NCBI GenBank assembly: GCA_001939145.1
Contig: LSRX01000481.1
Coordinates: 432,692-496,691, forward strand
From: Symbiodinium microadriaticum
Taxonomy: Eukaryota > Sar > Dinophyceae > Suessiales > Symbiodiniaceae
Direction: 5' to 3'
DNA length: 64,000 nt
Part shown: in pieces, positions 1-11,900 of the stretch
Layout: every line of letters begins with the position of its first letter
Numbering within the stretch: the first letter of the stretch is position 1
The notes under the pieces: model-generated
What the model was told of the DNA's origin: nothing
Database searches by the model: none
Seen by the model: the letters and a program-made list of their open reading frames with translations, nothing else
Program-made: the position numbers and the translations under genes

Positions 1-89
1 AGCAGTAGCAGTAGCAGTAGCAGGAGCAGGAGCAGGAGCAGGAGCAGTAGCAGTAGCAGTAGCAGTAACAGTAGCAGTAGCAGCAGTAG

Positions 90-144
<55 letters not shown>

Positions 145-255
145 CGTACTAGTATTGGTGGTAGTGGTAGCAGCAGCAGCAGGAGGAGTAGTAGTAGTGG
201 TAGTGGTAGCGGTCGCGGTAGTAATCTGATAGTAGTAGTGTTGTTGGTGGTGGCG
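1..255. repeat. AGC/AGT/AGG triplet microsatellite
   Basis: Imperfect trinucleotide tract of (AGC)n, (AGG)n and (AGT)n that decays to the right into GGT/GTA-rich sequence. Its left end is cut by the window edge. It is open in several frames only because of the period of three and carries no gene signal. Confidence 0.9.
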
Positions 256-2404
256 GTGGTTGTTGCAGGAGCAGCAGCTGTGGTAGTCGTAGTTGTGCTA
301 CAGGTTTGACGTAGATTCCGAGTCGAAAGTATTCTCACCGGTGGTCGTTTCCGTCGTCGTCACGTCGATTGTCCTTTTCCACATGAAGGCAGTTGTGGCA
401 ATCATCTTTGGCACATCCGCCATGCCCAGATAGAGCGAGCCCATGTTTCAGGTGCAGTGATCCGCCACCCGCGAGTCAGTCGAGTTGCAGCATGGCTTCC
501 CTGGGCTTCGGCACAATCAGTTTCTGAATTTCTGCCGACACCAGAAGCTCTCGGTTCGGTAATCCGGAAGCCCAGGTAGCTCAAGATCCGTAGATGCTTC
601 GAGCTAAATTATTTGTGTTTGAGGCCAGAAAGTCCTGCTGGCTTGCTGCGGACCCCCCGCACGTTTATCGCAAAACGGGAAGCTAGAAGTTAGAACCGTT
701 CAATCGCAAGCTTGGCTTCGCGATCCAGCTGTGAGCTGCCTGTGGGCATTTCATGCAGTGCCTATGAGCTCAATGCCTGAATCCTGGTCTGTCTGCATCT
801 ATGATCTTGGCCTGGCAAGCTGTCCGCCGTCCGCCAGCGAAAGATAGAATATGGACAGCAAAAGCAAAGTGCAGCCGGAATGCCTACGCAAGGATCTAGA
901 TCTTCCACAAAACTTAAAACTCAAAGAGCCTCCAGGGATCATGCTGCCTCAAGTCAGCCAGCCATAGTCATGACAAAGCCCTGAAAGACCAAGTAGCTGC
1001 CCCAGCTACGCCCCGGACACTTGGAAGCAGGTCATGGCATGATGTCACGGCAGGGAGCGCATACTATGTTCTCAGTTCGGCTGTCCGACACCAAGGAGTT
1101 GGAGGCATGGTGAACGTCCTTTGGGGTCTGCAGCTCAGCCTCTTCCAAGTCCTTTGCTGGATCTTTATGTGCTAATGCTGCTAATGTGCACCGTCTGTGA
1201 AGTGACATACTTCAGAGACACTTGGGGCTGGGGCCGGTATCGGAAACTCCTGCTTCAGACACTCCGAAGGCAGAGCTTCTGGTTAGCGGCTCGATTGTTC
1301 TCCTCAAACTGTCTGCTTCTCCTCAAAGAGCCATGGTCTGAGTGGCGGCTGAGGTATTGCTGCAATGACACTGGATGGGCCTGGGTGCACCGCAGCAGAG
1401 GCGTCGCGAGATCGGCGCGTCGCTACGGGAACAAGTGGAATGAAACGCTTGCTACTGCATACACCTAGTTCACACGCATAGGCAGATTCACAAGCAAACA
1501 CATGAACTACTTATGGAGGAAGGCGGGCTTTTTTCTGCGAAGTTATACGCTCTCAATGCGTATCTTTGCAGTGGTCGCACATAGAGACTTTGAAGATACG
1601 CAGACAGGCAGGCAGATAGATAGGGAGATGCATAGATCGGTGCATCCGGTACATGCGTGCAAACACAGAAGTTCTCCTCTGCCGTGGTGTCCAGGTCCTT
1701 GCGAAGTTCAGAGAAGCAATGAAGCTCGAGGACTGGTCAGAGGCAACGTGGAGGAACCTGTTCTTGGCTCTTGGTGCTGAGTTCCGAGGCCTCTGTTTAG
1801 CTTGTTATGATTGTTTTCTACTTCTCTGTTGTGCATGCTTTGTTGCTTCTCTTATGCTTTCCATCATCATCGTCGCCGCCATCGTCGCTAGAATCATGAC
1901 TGGTCATGTCAGCATGACGATCATCACGACGTGTCATTGCGACCCCATTTTCCTCTTGCATGTCATGTCGCATGCACTTGCCTGTGTGGCTTTTGACATA
2001 TGGAATCCCCTTGATTCTTGCCAGTCGGACCGAATAAACACCGCGCAAGGCCAGCTTCAAGCAGACCGTCGACCTTTACCGCTTAGTGCGCCGCATGACG
2101 AGAACACTCCTGTTTTGAAACTACTTTGATCTCCTCTTTGAGGTACCCGTGACTGATCATATCAGTGGACTGGCAGACCAGGCGATGTGACTTGTGTCTG
2201 TATGTGTGTGTGTGTGTGTGGAAGTGCATGGCACCCATTCCTCCCTGCATGGCACCAATCTCAAGGACCAGCTTCTTGTACACATACCGGGCTCGCGCAT
2301 TACCTGCGAGGCCATAGAGGACTGCAAACCTTGTCGAGCAACATGTCCGTCATGCTCCCTTTGACTTAACTAGAACCCTGGGCTGTACTCCCGAAACTTC
2401 GAAG
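256..2404. other. No secure gene; one exon-like segment
   Basis: Nothing recognisable to about 1.65 kb. At about 1689-1785 (+) a frame flanked by AG reads as a plausible amphipathic exon containing EDWSEATWRNLFLALG. It could be an early exon of the coiled-coil gene that follows, but I found no joining partner. 2200-2222 is a short (TG)n run. The longer open frames here have no coding character I can defend. Confidence 0.35.
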
Positions 2405-3421
2405 CTGGAGGATGTGTATCGGCAGCTGGAAGAAGCGGAGCTCCGCTACGAGCGGACTCGTGAGTCCATCCCTCGGTCTGGAAGTTTCAAGAGGGGACCG
2501 GACTTCAGATCTCTTCAGGCGCATAGCGTTTTGTGGCTCACAGTCTCAAGCATAAGGATTCAGGCCAGGTGCCACAAGTTGAAATTCGTTGACCTAGTAG
2601 TCCTCGTCATCGTGATCATCGTCGTCCTAGTTGGAGTAAGTAGACGTGGTAGCAGCAGGAGGCGGAGGAGGAGAAGGTGTCGCAAATTCCCACCACCGCC
2701 ACCGGCCCGCTGCAGCGCCTGCCCACCCCCGCCATCCCCGCCACCACTACCAACCACCACCACCACTGCCAACACATTGCCGCAGCCACATCTGCACCCA
2801 ACCGCTGCCAAAATGAAGAATGTGGAAGTACATGACAAGAAGAGACGTGATTGACAGCAACGTCGTCTCCTTTGCAGGGCCGTTGCAGCGCTGGGCGAGG
2901 CCATAGAGTCGCAGGAGGCATCCTCGGCACTGTATTTCACGTGGGACTGGTGCAGTGGACTTGGTAGCAAACGGTAGTCTTGGAATGAACGCAATGTTGT
3001 CGTAGTGATCACCCTGACCATGGCTGCTAGTGGTGGTAGCATACGCAAATGACCTTGCAAGCATTGTGTTTCGTTTGGCATAATGCGTTGTTGAGCATTG
3101 TTGGGTGGCTGTCAAGAATGTGCAATAAAGGCTCGCTCGGATGTTTTTGGCATTTGTTCTGTCTGCTCCCGGTCCATCTTAACCACGTAGAGAATAACAA
3201 GAGGGTGGAGAAAACTGATGTCAGTCGCCTCATGCCGGGTGTGGGGGGCGGTGGAGTGTAGGATGAAGGCGGAAGTTTTCCAAAGGAAGCTCTTTTGATC
3301 TTGGTAGGTATTTTGAAGTGATCATGGTGTGGTTTCGCAGTTTTGAGGCACCCCATCCCCCATCCCCCCTAAACAGCTCTAGGTACCCCTTGGCGCTCAA
3401 ACTACTTCTGTGTTACTGTCG

Positions 3422-3460
<39 letters not shown>

Positions 3461-3506
3461 AACTACAACTACGACTACTACTACTACTACTACTACTACA
3501 ACTACG

Positions 3507-3545
<39 letters not shown>

Positions 3546-3616
3546 GCACTACATCGGTACTACTGATGCTACTACTGCTGCTACTACTACTACTACTACT
3601 ACTACTAGTGCTGCTG

Positions 3617-3654
<38 letters not shown>

Positions 3655-3817
3655 GCTACCACTACTACTACTTCTACTTCTACTTCTACTTCTACTTCTA
3701 CTTCTACTTCTACTTCTACTTCTACTTCTTCTTCTACTTCTACTTCTACTGCTACTGCTACTGCTACTGCTACTGCTACTGCTACTGCTACTGCTACTGC
3801 TACTGCTACTGCTCCTG

Positions 3818-3852
<35 letters not shown>

Positions 3853-3889
3853 GCCACTGCTACTGCTACTGCTACTGCTACTGCTGCTG

Positions 3890-3928
<39 letters not shown>

Positions 3929-6900
3929 GTTGCTACCATACTTCCGCACTACTACTGTAATATTGGTGTACTACTACTTACTGTACTGCTACTGTCCTGC
4001 TACTGGACGGTTGTGTCTGAGGAGAAGAGTTGTCTGTGATGCCCACGCCTCTCGGTGCTTGCATGTGAACGTGTGCCTGCTTTCCACAAGCTTCTTTGGC
4101 CCTAGTCTTTAGAAGACCTTCAGCTGTGGAGTCCTTCCGTGCTATCATAGATAGCATACTTTCCGTAATCCATAAGCTTCTGGAGCGGCTGGAGTCTGCT
4201 GCGAGGAACTGTCTTAGACAACCTTGGTGAGTCAGAAGAAAACCATCCGCTGCGCCCTACAGTTTTGTCCGTCTGAGGCAGAATCTGAGTTGACAGTTGT
4301 GGTTTCACGTGCAGGAGAGGTCAACCCGCTGCCAATGGGTTGTCCACTATTCTATTGCTACCTTACTACTGCACAGCAATCTGAAGAGCCTACCTCCCTC
4401 TGCACAGCCAGGACGCACCACCCCCAGACTGCTGTAAAGAGCTTAACTCTCTCTACAATCTCTACAGCACGATGCCACACCGCTCCAAAGAGTCCATCTA
4501 CACACCACCCCGACCCTGGAGGTCTGCGGACCACGCTATTCAGGGCGCCGGAAAATGTTGGCCGGGAGGATGAGCCCCCATACAAAACACAGTGCAATAT
4601 CAAGCGTCGTTTCAATGTGTCGTCTTTTAGGTCAGTGGGTGCAAGAAGGTCCTCGTTTCTCCTCGTGCTGGTCGTCGTGCACATGCATGCACACTGGCAC
4701 GGCTGCGTCATTTCAATGACATCGATCTAGTGCCTCAGGCGCCTGCATCAGTGGAGAGCGGAAGGGCCCCTGCCTCACCTAAAGCTCCCACATGTTCAAG
4801 CGACATACTTCCTTCAAATTGCAGTCTCTGCAGCTGCTTTGCAAGGTCCAGGATGATCTTCATCTCCGACAGGAGAATGCTAACCTCAGGCCGAAGCTCA
4901 TGAGCAGATTGTTTCTGTCGAGCATTTTCCAGTCCGGGCGGGGAAGGACCTCAGAGAGGTGAACAACACTGTTTCAAGATAACATGCGGAACCTCTCTGA
5001 GCCCCGTATCCCGCCTTCTGTGTAGAAAATTTGCGAGATTCAGCTAGCCGTTCCGGAAGAGCTGCACTTGTTCTTTCAGCTTGGCTCTTCTCGCAGTCTG
5101 CCAGGAAGCAGCTTGAGGTTCTCGAGTACGGGCGCCGCATGAGTGAGCAGCGAGCACAACTCAGCGAGGCAGCGGAACCTTCTTTCAGGTGCTTGAGGCC
5201 TAGATTGTCGTACGTGCGTGCGTGCCTGCGTGCCTGCGTGACTGCGTGCCTGCATGCCTGCGTGCCTGCGTGCCTGCGTGCCTGCGTGCCTGCGTGCCTG
5301 CGTGCCTGCGTGCCTGCGTGCCTGCGTGCCTGCGTGCCTGCGTGCCTGCGTGCCTGCGTGCCTGCGTGCCTGCGTGCCTGCGTGCCTGCGTGCCTGCGTG
5401 CCTGCGTGCCTGCGTGCGTGCGTGCGTGCGTGCGTGGGTGTGTGTGTGTGTGTGTATAGAACTTTGCTGGTGCTGTGCTGTGCCGTGCTGGTGCGGTGCT
5501 GGTATTGGTGCTGGTGCATGCATGTGATTATGTGGTTATGTATGTCAGTATGCATGTATGTAATATGTATGTATGTATGAACGGGGGCATTGGTCTAAAT
5601 ACCCTGTCGAGGAGTTTGCGCCAAAGGACCTGTTTGGTTAATCGGGCTTGGTTTTCGATTTGAACATGGAGGCGTGCGTCATGCAACTAGGGCTGTGTAT
5701 TCTGCTTGTTGGCGCTGGTATTGCGCTAGCCTGGCGCTAGTACTTTGTAAGAGGTGTATCTGTCCAACCCTATTGTGAAGGCAGTTCATTTGGTGGAGAT
5801 ATGCTTACTTGAGGTCTTCGCTGTACAGTAGCCTCTTTTAACTCTTTTTGTGGAGGAACTGTTTTCACACGATGACGTTCAAGTTGCGGATTGCTTGCAG
5901 AAGCCTCTTTCCTTGGACGGGTGTGCACAATGTCATTCATCCGCACGGGTGCCCCGCGGCTATATGCTGTACAGGCTCGCAAGGTTGTCGTCGTGATTGC
6001 TGGCCATTCGTCTTCATGTATCTGCTTCGCCTGCACGTATTCCAAAAGCCTCTGTCTGATCTCCTTCGCTGGTACCAGAAGCACCATTACCATTGTCATG
6101 ATCATTGCATCAGTAGTCAATGGCTGTCGCCAGTGCCGCCGACCCCGAGAGCGGAAAGGCGACGCTAGGAGGCGGCATGAGTTTGAGTTCTGTTGGCGGC
6201 GGGGGGTGGAGGGTGGAGGAGGATATTTTGTTTCTTTATTTTGGGGGGCGCGGCCGGGTGATTGCATCATGTGTGTGTGTGTGTGTGTGTGTTGCACTCC
6301 GCACCTGCCCTCTCGTGGGGACACGGGTGGGCGCGGTGTCGCGGGTGGCTTCGCTGGGAACGAGTAAAGTGCTAGTGCTTAAGCAGCCAAAAGCAAGGCG
6401 CTAGTGGAAGTGGTGGGGGCGGTTGGGGCGGTGTGGCGGATGGCCTCGCTGGAAAGGAGTAGAAAAGCTTATTTGTAAGAAGCCAAGTGCAGGGAGGGGA
6501 AGGGGTGGGGGGAGGTGGCAGCACTAGGTTATGGAAAATCAAGGTGTTGTGAGCAGTGGAGTCGCTGAAGGCAGTGGGGGTGGCGGTGGCGGGTGACCAA
6601 CGAGACGAAGCGCACGGCAGCGGTCTGGGCGGTGAGAGATGTGAAGGTGGTCGGGGTGGGTGAGCTGTGCTGGGGATGGCTAAAGCTCTTCTTCTTGATA
6701 CCGTGGGGGCGTTTATACGGTGGGGCCGACGGGGGAAGATGATCTGCGAGGAAGGAAAGGACGCAGACGCAGAGCACCTCAATGTAACTTTGGAGCGCAC
6801 CAAACCAAACAACAGGGCAGGCCTTCCTTGCGCCGACCCAGCGGGGTCGGCGGATTTCCTTCACCATGGTCAGCATCATCATTATTATCATCATAGCCAT

Positions 6901-8949
6901 TATCATTATCATCACAACTGAGCCAACAATAATGTAGTCGCATGGGCAATCCGCGCGCTGGCTAGTGTGCAGTGCTAGTGCCGCATTAGCAGAAGCTTCG
7001 CTTGTGATGCCTATTAGCCCATCCTCAGAAGTTGAAGATGCAGAGATGTGAGATTCAGCCATGAATCAAGCTTGACTTCCTGAACTTCTCCCATCCACAG
7101 CCCTGAAGAAGGTCATGATAAGCCCTGAAGAAGCTCGGCTGGCGATAAACCCATAAGGCGGCTTTTGAGGAGCCCCCTTGCAAGAATGCATAAACCTTTC
7201 CAAAGTCCAAAACGAGCCTTGTCCAGGCGCATCGAAAGTCCAAAACCAGCTTTAATGAGCCTTCCATGTTCCCTTTAATTTACACGTCGTGGCCCCCACT
7301 AGCAATATGTCATAGGTTTGTAACTGAGAAGTTGGAACACCGCATTCTGCAAAGGTGTCGTTTATCTTTTCTAAATGAGGCGTCAATGATATTGTACGTA
7401 AGTATGTGAGTACTTACTTCATAATGTAAGTAAGTCGGTAGGTCGTAGGTAGGTAGGTATAGTATGTATTGATGTACGTATACAGAATGGCTTTTTCACA
7501 TCTCCCCACGAAGCCCTTGAATCCGCCCCGTCCCCCACGCCCCGAAGTGAAGCGAAGTGTGAAAGGGACGGGGGAGAGACACACAGGGAGACTGAGGTTC
7601 CTTTCCTAGTGTGATCATTGCCATCAATGCATATGCATCCAGAGCCACGTGAAGTGCGCGGCAGTCATGAATTCTGTCAAAACAGGGGGAATGTTCCGCT
7701 TTGCGTTCGAATTTTGAATCGAAGAATTGAAACCCTGTATCGGTTTTACCGACTCCTCTAACAACTTGTTTCAAGCATCCCTCTCGACTTTCTGATTTAA
7801 AATCCTGAAAGGATCTCACTTGCTCATGACGCCTTCTTAACATTACTTCTTCGTGAGATCTGTGGTTGCATGAGCAGAGAGTGACACAGTCTGTTTTGTT
7901 TCGTGATCGTATTCTTGAAGGCTTTAGGTCAAGTTACACTCGTAGTTCACCTCCCCTATTCCTGTACATAAGTACGGGTGGGCTTGAGGCCCGGGGGACT
8001 TGATCGTCCCCTATGGTCGGGAGGGAGAGATGGAGACCCCTTCTTCAAGCCCGCAGAAAGAAAGACCGAGACCTCCCGCCTCAGCCCTGGCGAAAGAAAG
8101 AGACAAAGAAAGAGAGACTGGGAGTGCTGTGCTTTGCAGGAAAGCCAAGCCCAGCTCATGCGAGAGGTCTCGCAATACCGCCAAGAGGTGCGGAGAGCGG
8201 CGAGTCCAGGAATCAGGAGCATTTCTGCAAATTTCTGCAAGATTCATGCAAGATGCAGGTTACACCTCGACGGCCTGCTGGTCCGGCTGTGCGGCAGGCT
8301 TGAATCTTGATGCTTCTTGGAGTTTTTTTGGAAAACCTGCTAGTCACTTCAGTCAGGTTGCAGGAGCACCCTTTGGCCCAGTGCCAACTTTACACTTCTC
8401 TTCCGGCACAGCCACATGCTCAGCACGTGGCACTTCGCGTATATTGATAACAGAACCTTGGGTCTGAGACAGGAGGTCCTGCTTGCATGAAGGCCTTTCG
8501 ATCTTCGCCTGAGAGTAAGATGAAACTAGTGCTTACATTTGCTTCACATCTGTTCTTTCAACACGCGACATGCTCCACTGCTGCTCCTCTCATTTGACGG
8601 CTGGAGAGGCGAAGTGTTCTCGAAGTGTGCATCTCCGGCTCCGGAGAATTCGAGCTTCTACTTCCTTATTGTGGGTCTCCTTATTGTGGGGGCCTGTGCT
8701 GCACAATGTCCCACCTACAGCGATTGTGTTCGTTCCTCACTTCTCTTCCCTGCGCTTTGGAAAGATCACGGGCGAACACGAAAGAGAGGCCCGGTCCAGA
8801 CGTTGCGGGACCTACGTCACGAACACAGAACCGAAGAAGAGCACAATGCAGCTCACCAGTGTTCTTCAACATATGCAATGGCATTGCGTGGTATCCCTAC
8901 TGACACCTCTAATGCTGCAGCAACGACATCCGAGCTCAAGAGCAACAAG
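2405..8949 (+). CDS. Coiled-coil protein gene, partial model from six exons
   Basis: Family not rec­ognised. Exon-like segments rich in Glu, Gln, Arg and Leu lie at 2405-2459, 4825-4889, 5097-5168, 8140-8187, 8800-8858 and 8921-about 8949. Several junctions keep phase: 5168 (phase 0, GC donor) joins 8140, 8187 (GT donor) joins 8800, and 8858 (two bases over) joins 8921. Readable pieces include VYRQLEEAELRYERTR, ENANLR, KQLEVLEYGRRMSEQRAQ, ESQAQLMREVSQYRQE and RTEEEHNAAHQ, a long heptad-like helix without prolines. The first donor is a canonical GTGAGT. Start and end are not found; segments at about 9070-9205 and 9494-9670 could be 3' exons. The introns hold the microsatellites at 3.4 and 5.2 kb. 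A structural or cytoskeletal scaffold role is only inference. Unrelated exons joined by chance remain possible for the first two, which are far apart. Confidence 0.45.
3421..3936. repeat. TAC / TACTTC / TACTGC microsatellite, 0.5 kb
   Basis: Long (TAC)n tract with interior blocks of period six, TTCTAC and TGCTAC. It gives spurious poly-Leu, poly-Thr, poly-Ser and poly-Val frames on both strands. It lies between exon-like segments of the coiled-coil gene, so probably in an intron. Confidence 0.95.
5217..5453. repeat. 8-bp minisatellite CGTGCCTG, then (GTGC)n and (TG)n
   Basis: About 24 tandem copies of an 8-base unit, CGTGCCTG, with two variant copies near the left end, followed by (CGTG)n and a (TG)n run. 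Eight is not a multiple of three, so each strand is open in all frames with an eight-residue peptide period. These frames are not genes. Confidence 0.95.
5454..8139. other. Probable intron with low-complexity DNA; SINE-like copy near 8.0 kb
   Basis: No gene recognised. (GT)n at 6270-6291, GT/GG-rich sequence at 6.4-6.6 kb and (ATC)n-like sequence at 6870-6915. At about 7978-8130 a segment with CTTCAAGCCCGCAGAAAGAA and a GAAAGAAAGAGACAAAGAAAG tail resembles the repeats at 47.3-47.8 kb and may be another copy of that dispersed element. Confidence 0.4.
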
Positions 8950-8959
8950 CAGGTGCCAA

Positions 8960-11900
8960 CGCACATCTAGATTCTGCAAGAGGTTTACATGAAAAGGTTT
9001 GAACATCGAGACTTTCTTTATTGACCGAAAAAGGTGTTGCCATTATGTCGAAACTACAGCAGTGCACCAGACTTCGGAGGGCGTTTGCCGTCATCTCTGC
9101 GATGCAAACATCTTGGGCTTATGCTGCCGGCAAGGTCGCGCCTGCTCCTCCATTGTCCAACGTGGCGAGTTCCCAGCCAGGCATTGGAGAATCACATTAG
9201 CCTAGAGCAGGTAAGGTCCATCTGCACACATGACTATCAAGTGTATATACATGAATGTGTGCAAGTACACGCAGACGTAAGCAATATAGCCAGGTAGTTA
9301 TATTCAGATGGTCAGACAGACAGACATACTGATAGATAGGTAGATAGATGGGCCTGCCGAACGCGGGCTCTGTCCGCCTTCCCACTTTGCAAGCATTTTC
9401 CGATCCGATATAATGGCTCAGGATCAGAGGAAGGAGTGGCGTGCTAGAGCTGTTTTGGTTCGCCGCAGAGTCGTGGGATGCCGATGGCAGGAGAGTTTCA
9501 GCAGGGCTTTCGCAGTGCCCAAAAGATCGAGGAATCAGGGGGTGACAGTAGAGAACCGTCATCCCAGAAGAAGAAGAAAACCGCACCTGCAGCTAATGCA
9601 TTCCATGGAACCCAGTGTATGGTTTCATTTTCCTCTGCAGGACCGTGCTGTCCTGGGATTGCTTGTTTTGGAATGCGCTAGATTATGTTAGGAAATGCCA
9701 GGCCTGATGGGAAACGGTAGTGTGCCAGTCATGCACATTTATGCTTTCGTGTGATGCCCGCTGTTATGACAGTCATTATTGTTCTGTGCTAGAGTATGTA
9801 CAGAAGGTAGGTGCTTGCGGTGTGTGGTTGTTGTCTTCCTTGTCAAGCCACTTCGTGCTAAGCAGACGTCATGTTGCGCAATGCCGTGGCCTGTGCTATG
9901 TCCCGTTTTGAGATCCTACAGTGTGCCACTTTCAAGACGGTTTCTTGCATCATTGCATGTTTCTTCAGATTGTATCGGGGAGTAGCACGTCATGTTCGTG
10001 CCGTGTTTACTTGCTGCTCGATTCCAGTGTCCGAAGCATCATCTGGTCCAGAGGTTGCAGTCGGGCCGAATGATTTTATCTGGATTGTCTGATATTCCGC
10101 ACATGCATGCAAGCAACCATGCATGCATGCCTGAGGCAGGCAGTAAGGCGCGCACGCAGGCACGCAGGCAGGAGATGCAATCAGCGCGGACACGCTGAGT
10201 TGTGGCAGGGAGTAACCCGGTGACTCCTCGCACGACGCAGCTGAGGCAAGTCGGTTCGTTGCAGTATTGATGACGAATAGTGAGAGGCAATGCTGACAGA
10301 TTGCGGGCGCGAGCATCCCAATTTGAGTTGGAGCACTCGCAGGATTCAGACCAGACCACAGGCGAGAGGGGCCCGGTGCCGAGCTTCAGCCTTGCAGGGC
10401 AAGGCTCAGTAGCTCCAACTTTGCTCTCAGGCAGCAGCCAGTCCAGTTCCTGCCTTCGGCCAGGCAGTCGCGTTGTTCCGTCAGGGCATTTGCCAAAACA
10501 AGAGGCAGTGAGTCTCAGCGTCGAGGCTCGAGTGGCCTACGGCTACATGAGTGCAATGGACAGGAGATGGGTTTCTGATTCGTTTTGCTCCACATCCAAA
10601 AAACCGAGCCCGAGTGCAGGATCCCTCGTGAACCCCTCAGTGCAGTTGGGGTCCCAGCTTCTTGGAGGATGCGACGACTTGAATCGTTATGGACTTTCGA
10701 GCAGCTCACGCAAGTCTGCAGGCTGCACCGCCCCAGATGCCCATGAACTCAGCTGCAGCCTTAAGTTGCTTGCAAACGAGTTGAGTAAACATGCCAGGTG
10801 GTTGAGTTTGGCTCGAAGGTGGGCGTCACAGCGGCGGCTGCAGCCGCAGCGGCTGGCCGATCCACACCCACAGCAAAGGCCGCAGCCTCGGAAGGGGCGA
10901 TCTGAAGGCTGCATTTGGCGTTGCACGCGATCTCAGGTTAAGGTCAGCCCAGTGCGGATCTCCGGACTCAGGGGCTGAGAGATGTGAGAAGACCTGTGGG
11001 TTAGGGTGATGCACTGGGATGCCCAACGTATGTCAATGTTTAAACAGCGCAGCCAACGTCGAGTTATCGCAGCTGCGAAAACTCAGCCCGTCCATCAGGG
11101 AGTTCAGTCTTGAGATGCCTGCAAGAAGCACCGCTGGGAGGTGGCAGCATCCAGGTCTCGAGATGCATTTGGAGAGCATCTTGATGCTCAGCAAGTCTAT
11201 TGGCATAGGTCAGCACCTAACCACTCCGAAGACAAAGATTCATCAGGCTTCAAGAACACTCGCGGCCAACAGTTCGATATGCTTTGCATTTCAAGGCATG
11301 CTGGTGTTGTCCTCTGTCATTGTTAGTGTTTGGACAATCTGGGGAGCAGTTGTCGCTTGGCACACGGCAAAAGATAGATCTACCGGAGGAGACTCCCCAG
11401 TCTCTAACCAGCGACCGGAGCTCCATGACAAAAGGAGGCATGTCCGAATCACAATACTGCACTGCCTTACGAATGGGAAACGTGACTGGCAGGAAAACAA
11501 GCATCCCAACATCAGCTTCGCAAACGGAATAAGTTGCTGACGGCTTTAAGACCGGACCGACGATGCAACATATCATGGTGTGCAAGATGGCACTTCGCAA
11601 TCGATGACTTGCCCTCCCTGACTTGGACGTTGGCTTTGTAATTGTGGGTTGTGCAACAAGCCTCCATAGCAATGTGTGACGAAGACTCGCGCCTCACCAC
11701 GCAACATGAAGCCAGACGGTGAGTGGCTTTGGTTGGTGGGAGGAATGCCATCTCATTCCTGCCGGATCTTCGCCTGCCCGCTGTCGAACATGGCACTACC
11801 TCAATCTGCCAAGGAAGCAAGGAGACAGCGGCCACGATCCTCTGTTTTGGAAGCATCCACTTCTCAAACAACTGCCTTGTCTAGGCTTTGCTGCACGGAT

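Noticed and set aside
3410-4039. 209-residue + frame rich in Tyr/Leu, and 132-residue - frame rich in Ser
   Set aside because: Entirely produced by the (TAC)n microsatellite.
5200-5580. Cys/Ala and His/Ala/Arg repeat frames on both strands
   Set aside because: Produced by the 8-base minisatellite, which is open in all frames.
10280-10978. 232-residue + frame
   Set aside because: Low-complexity Ser/Arg/Gln composition, no recognisable domain, and GC-rich DNA stays open by chance.
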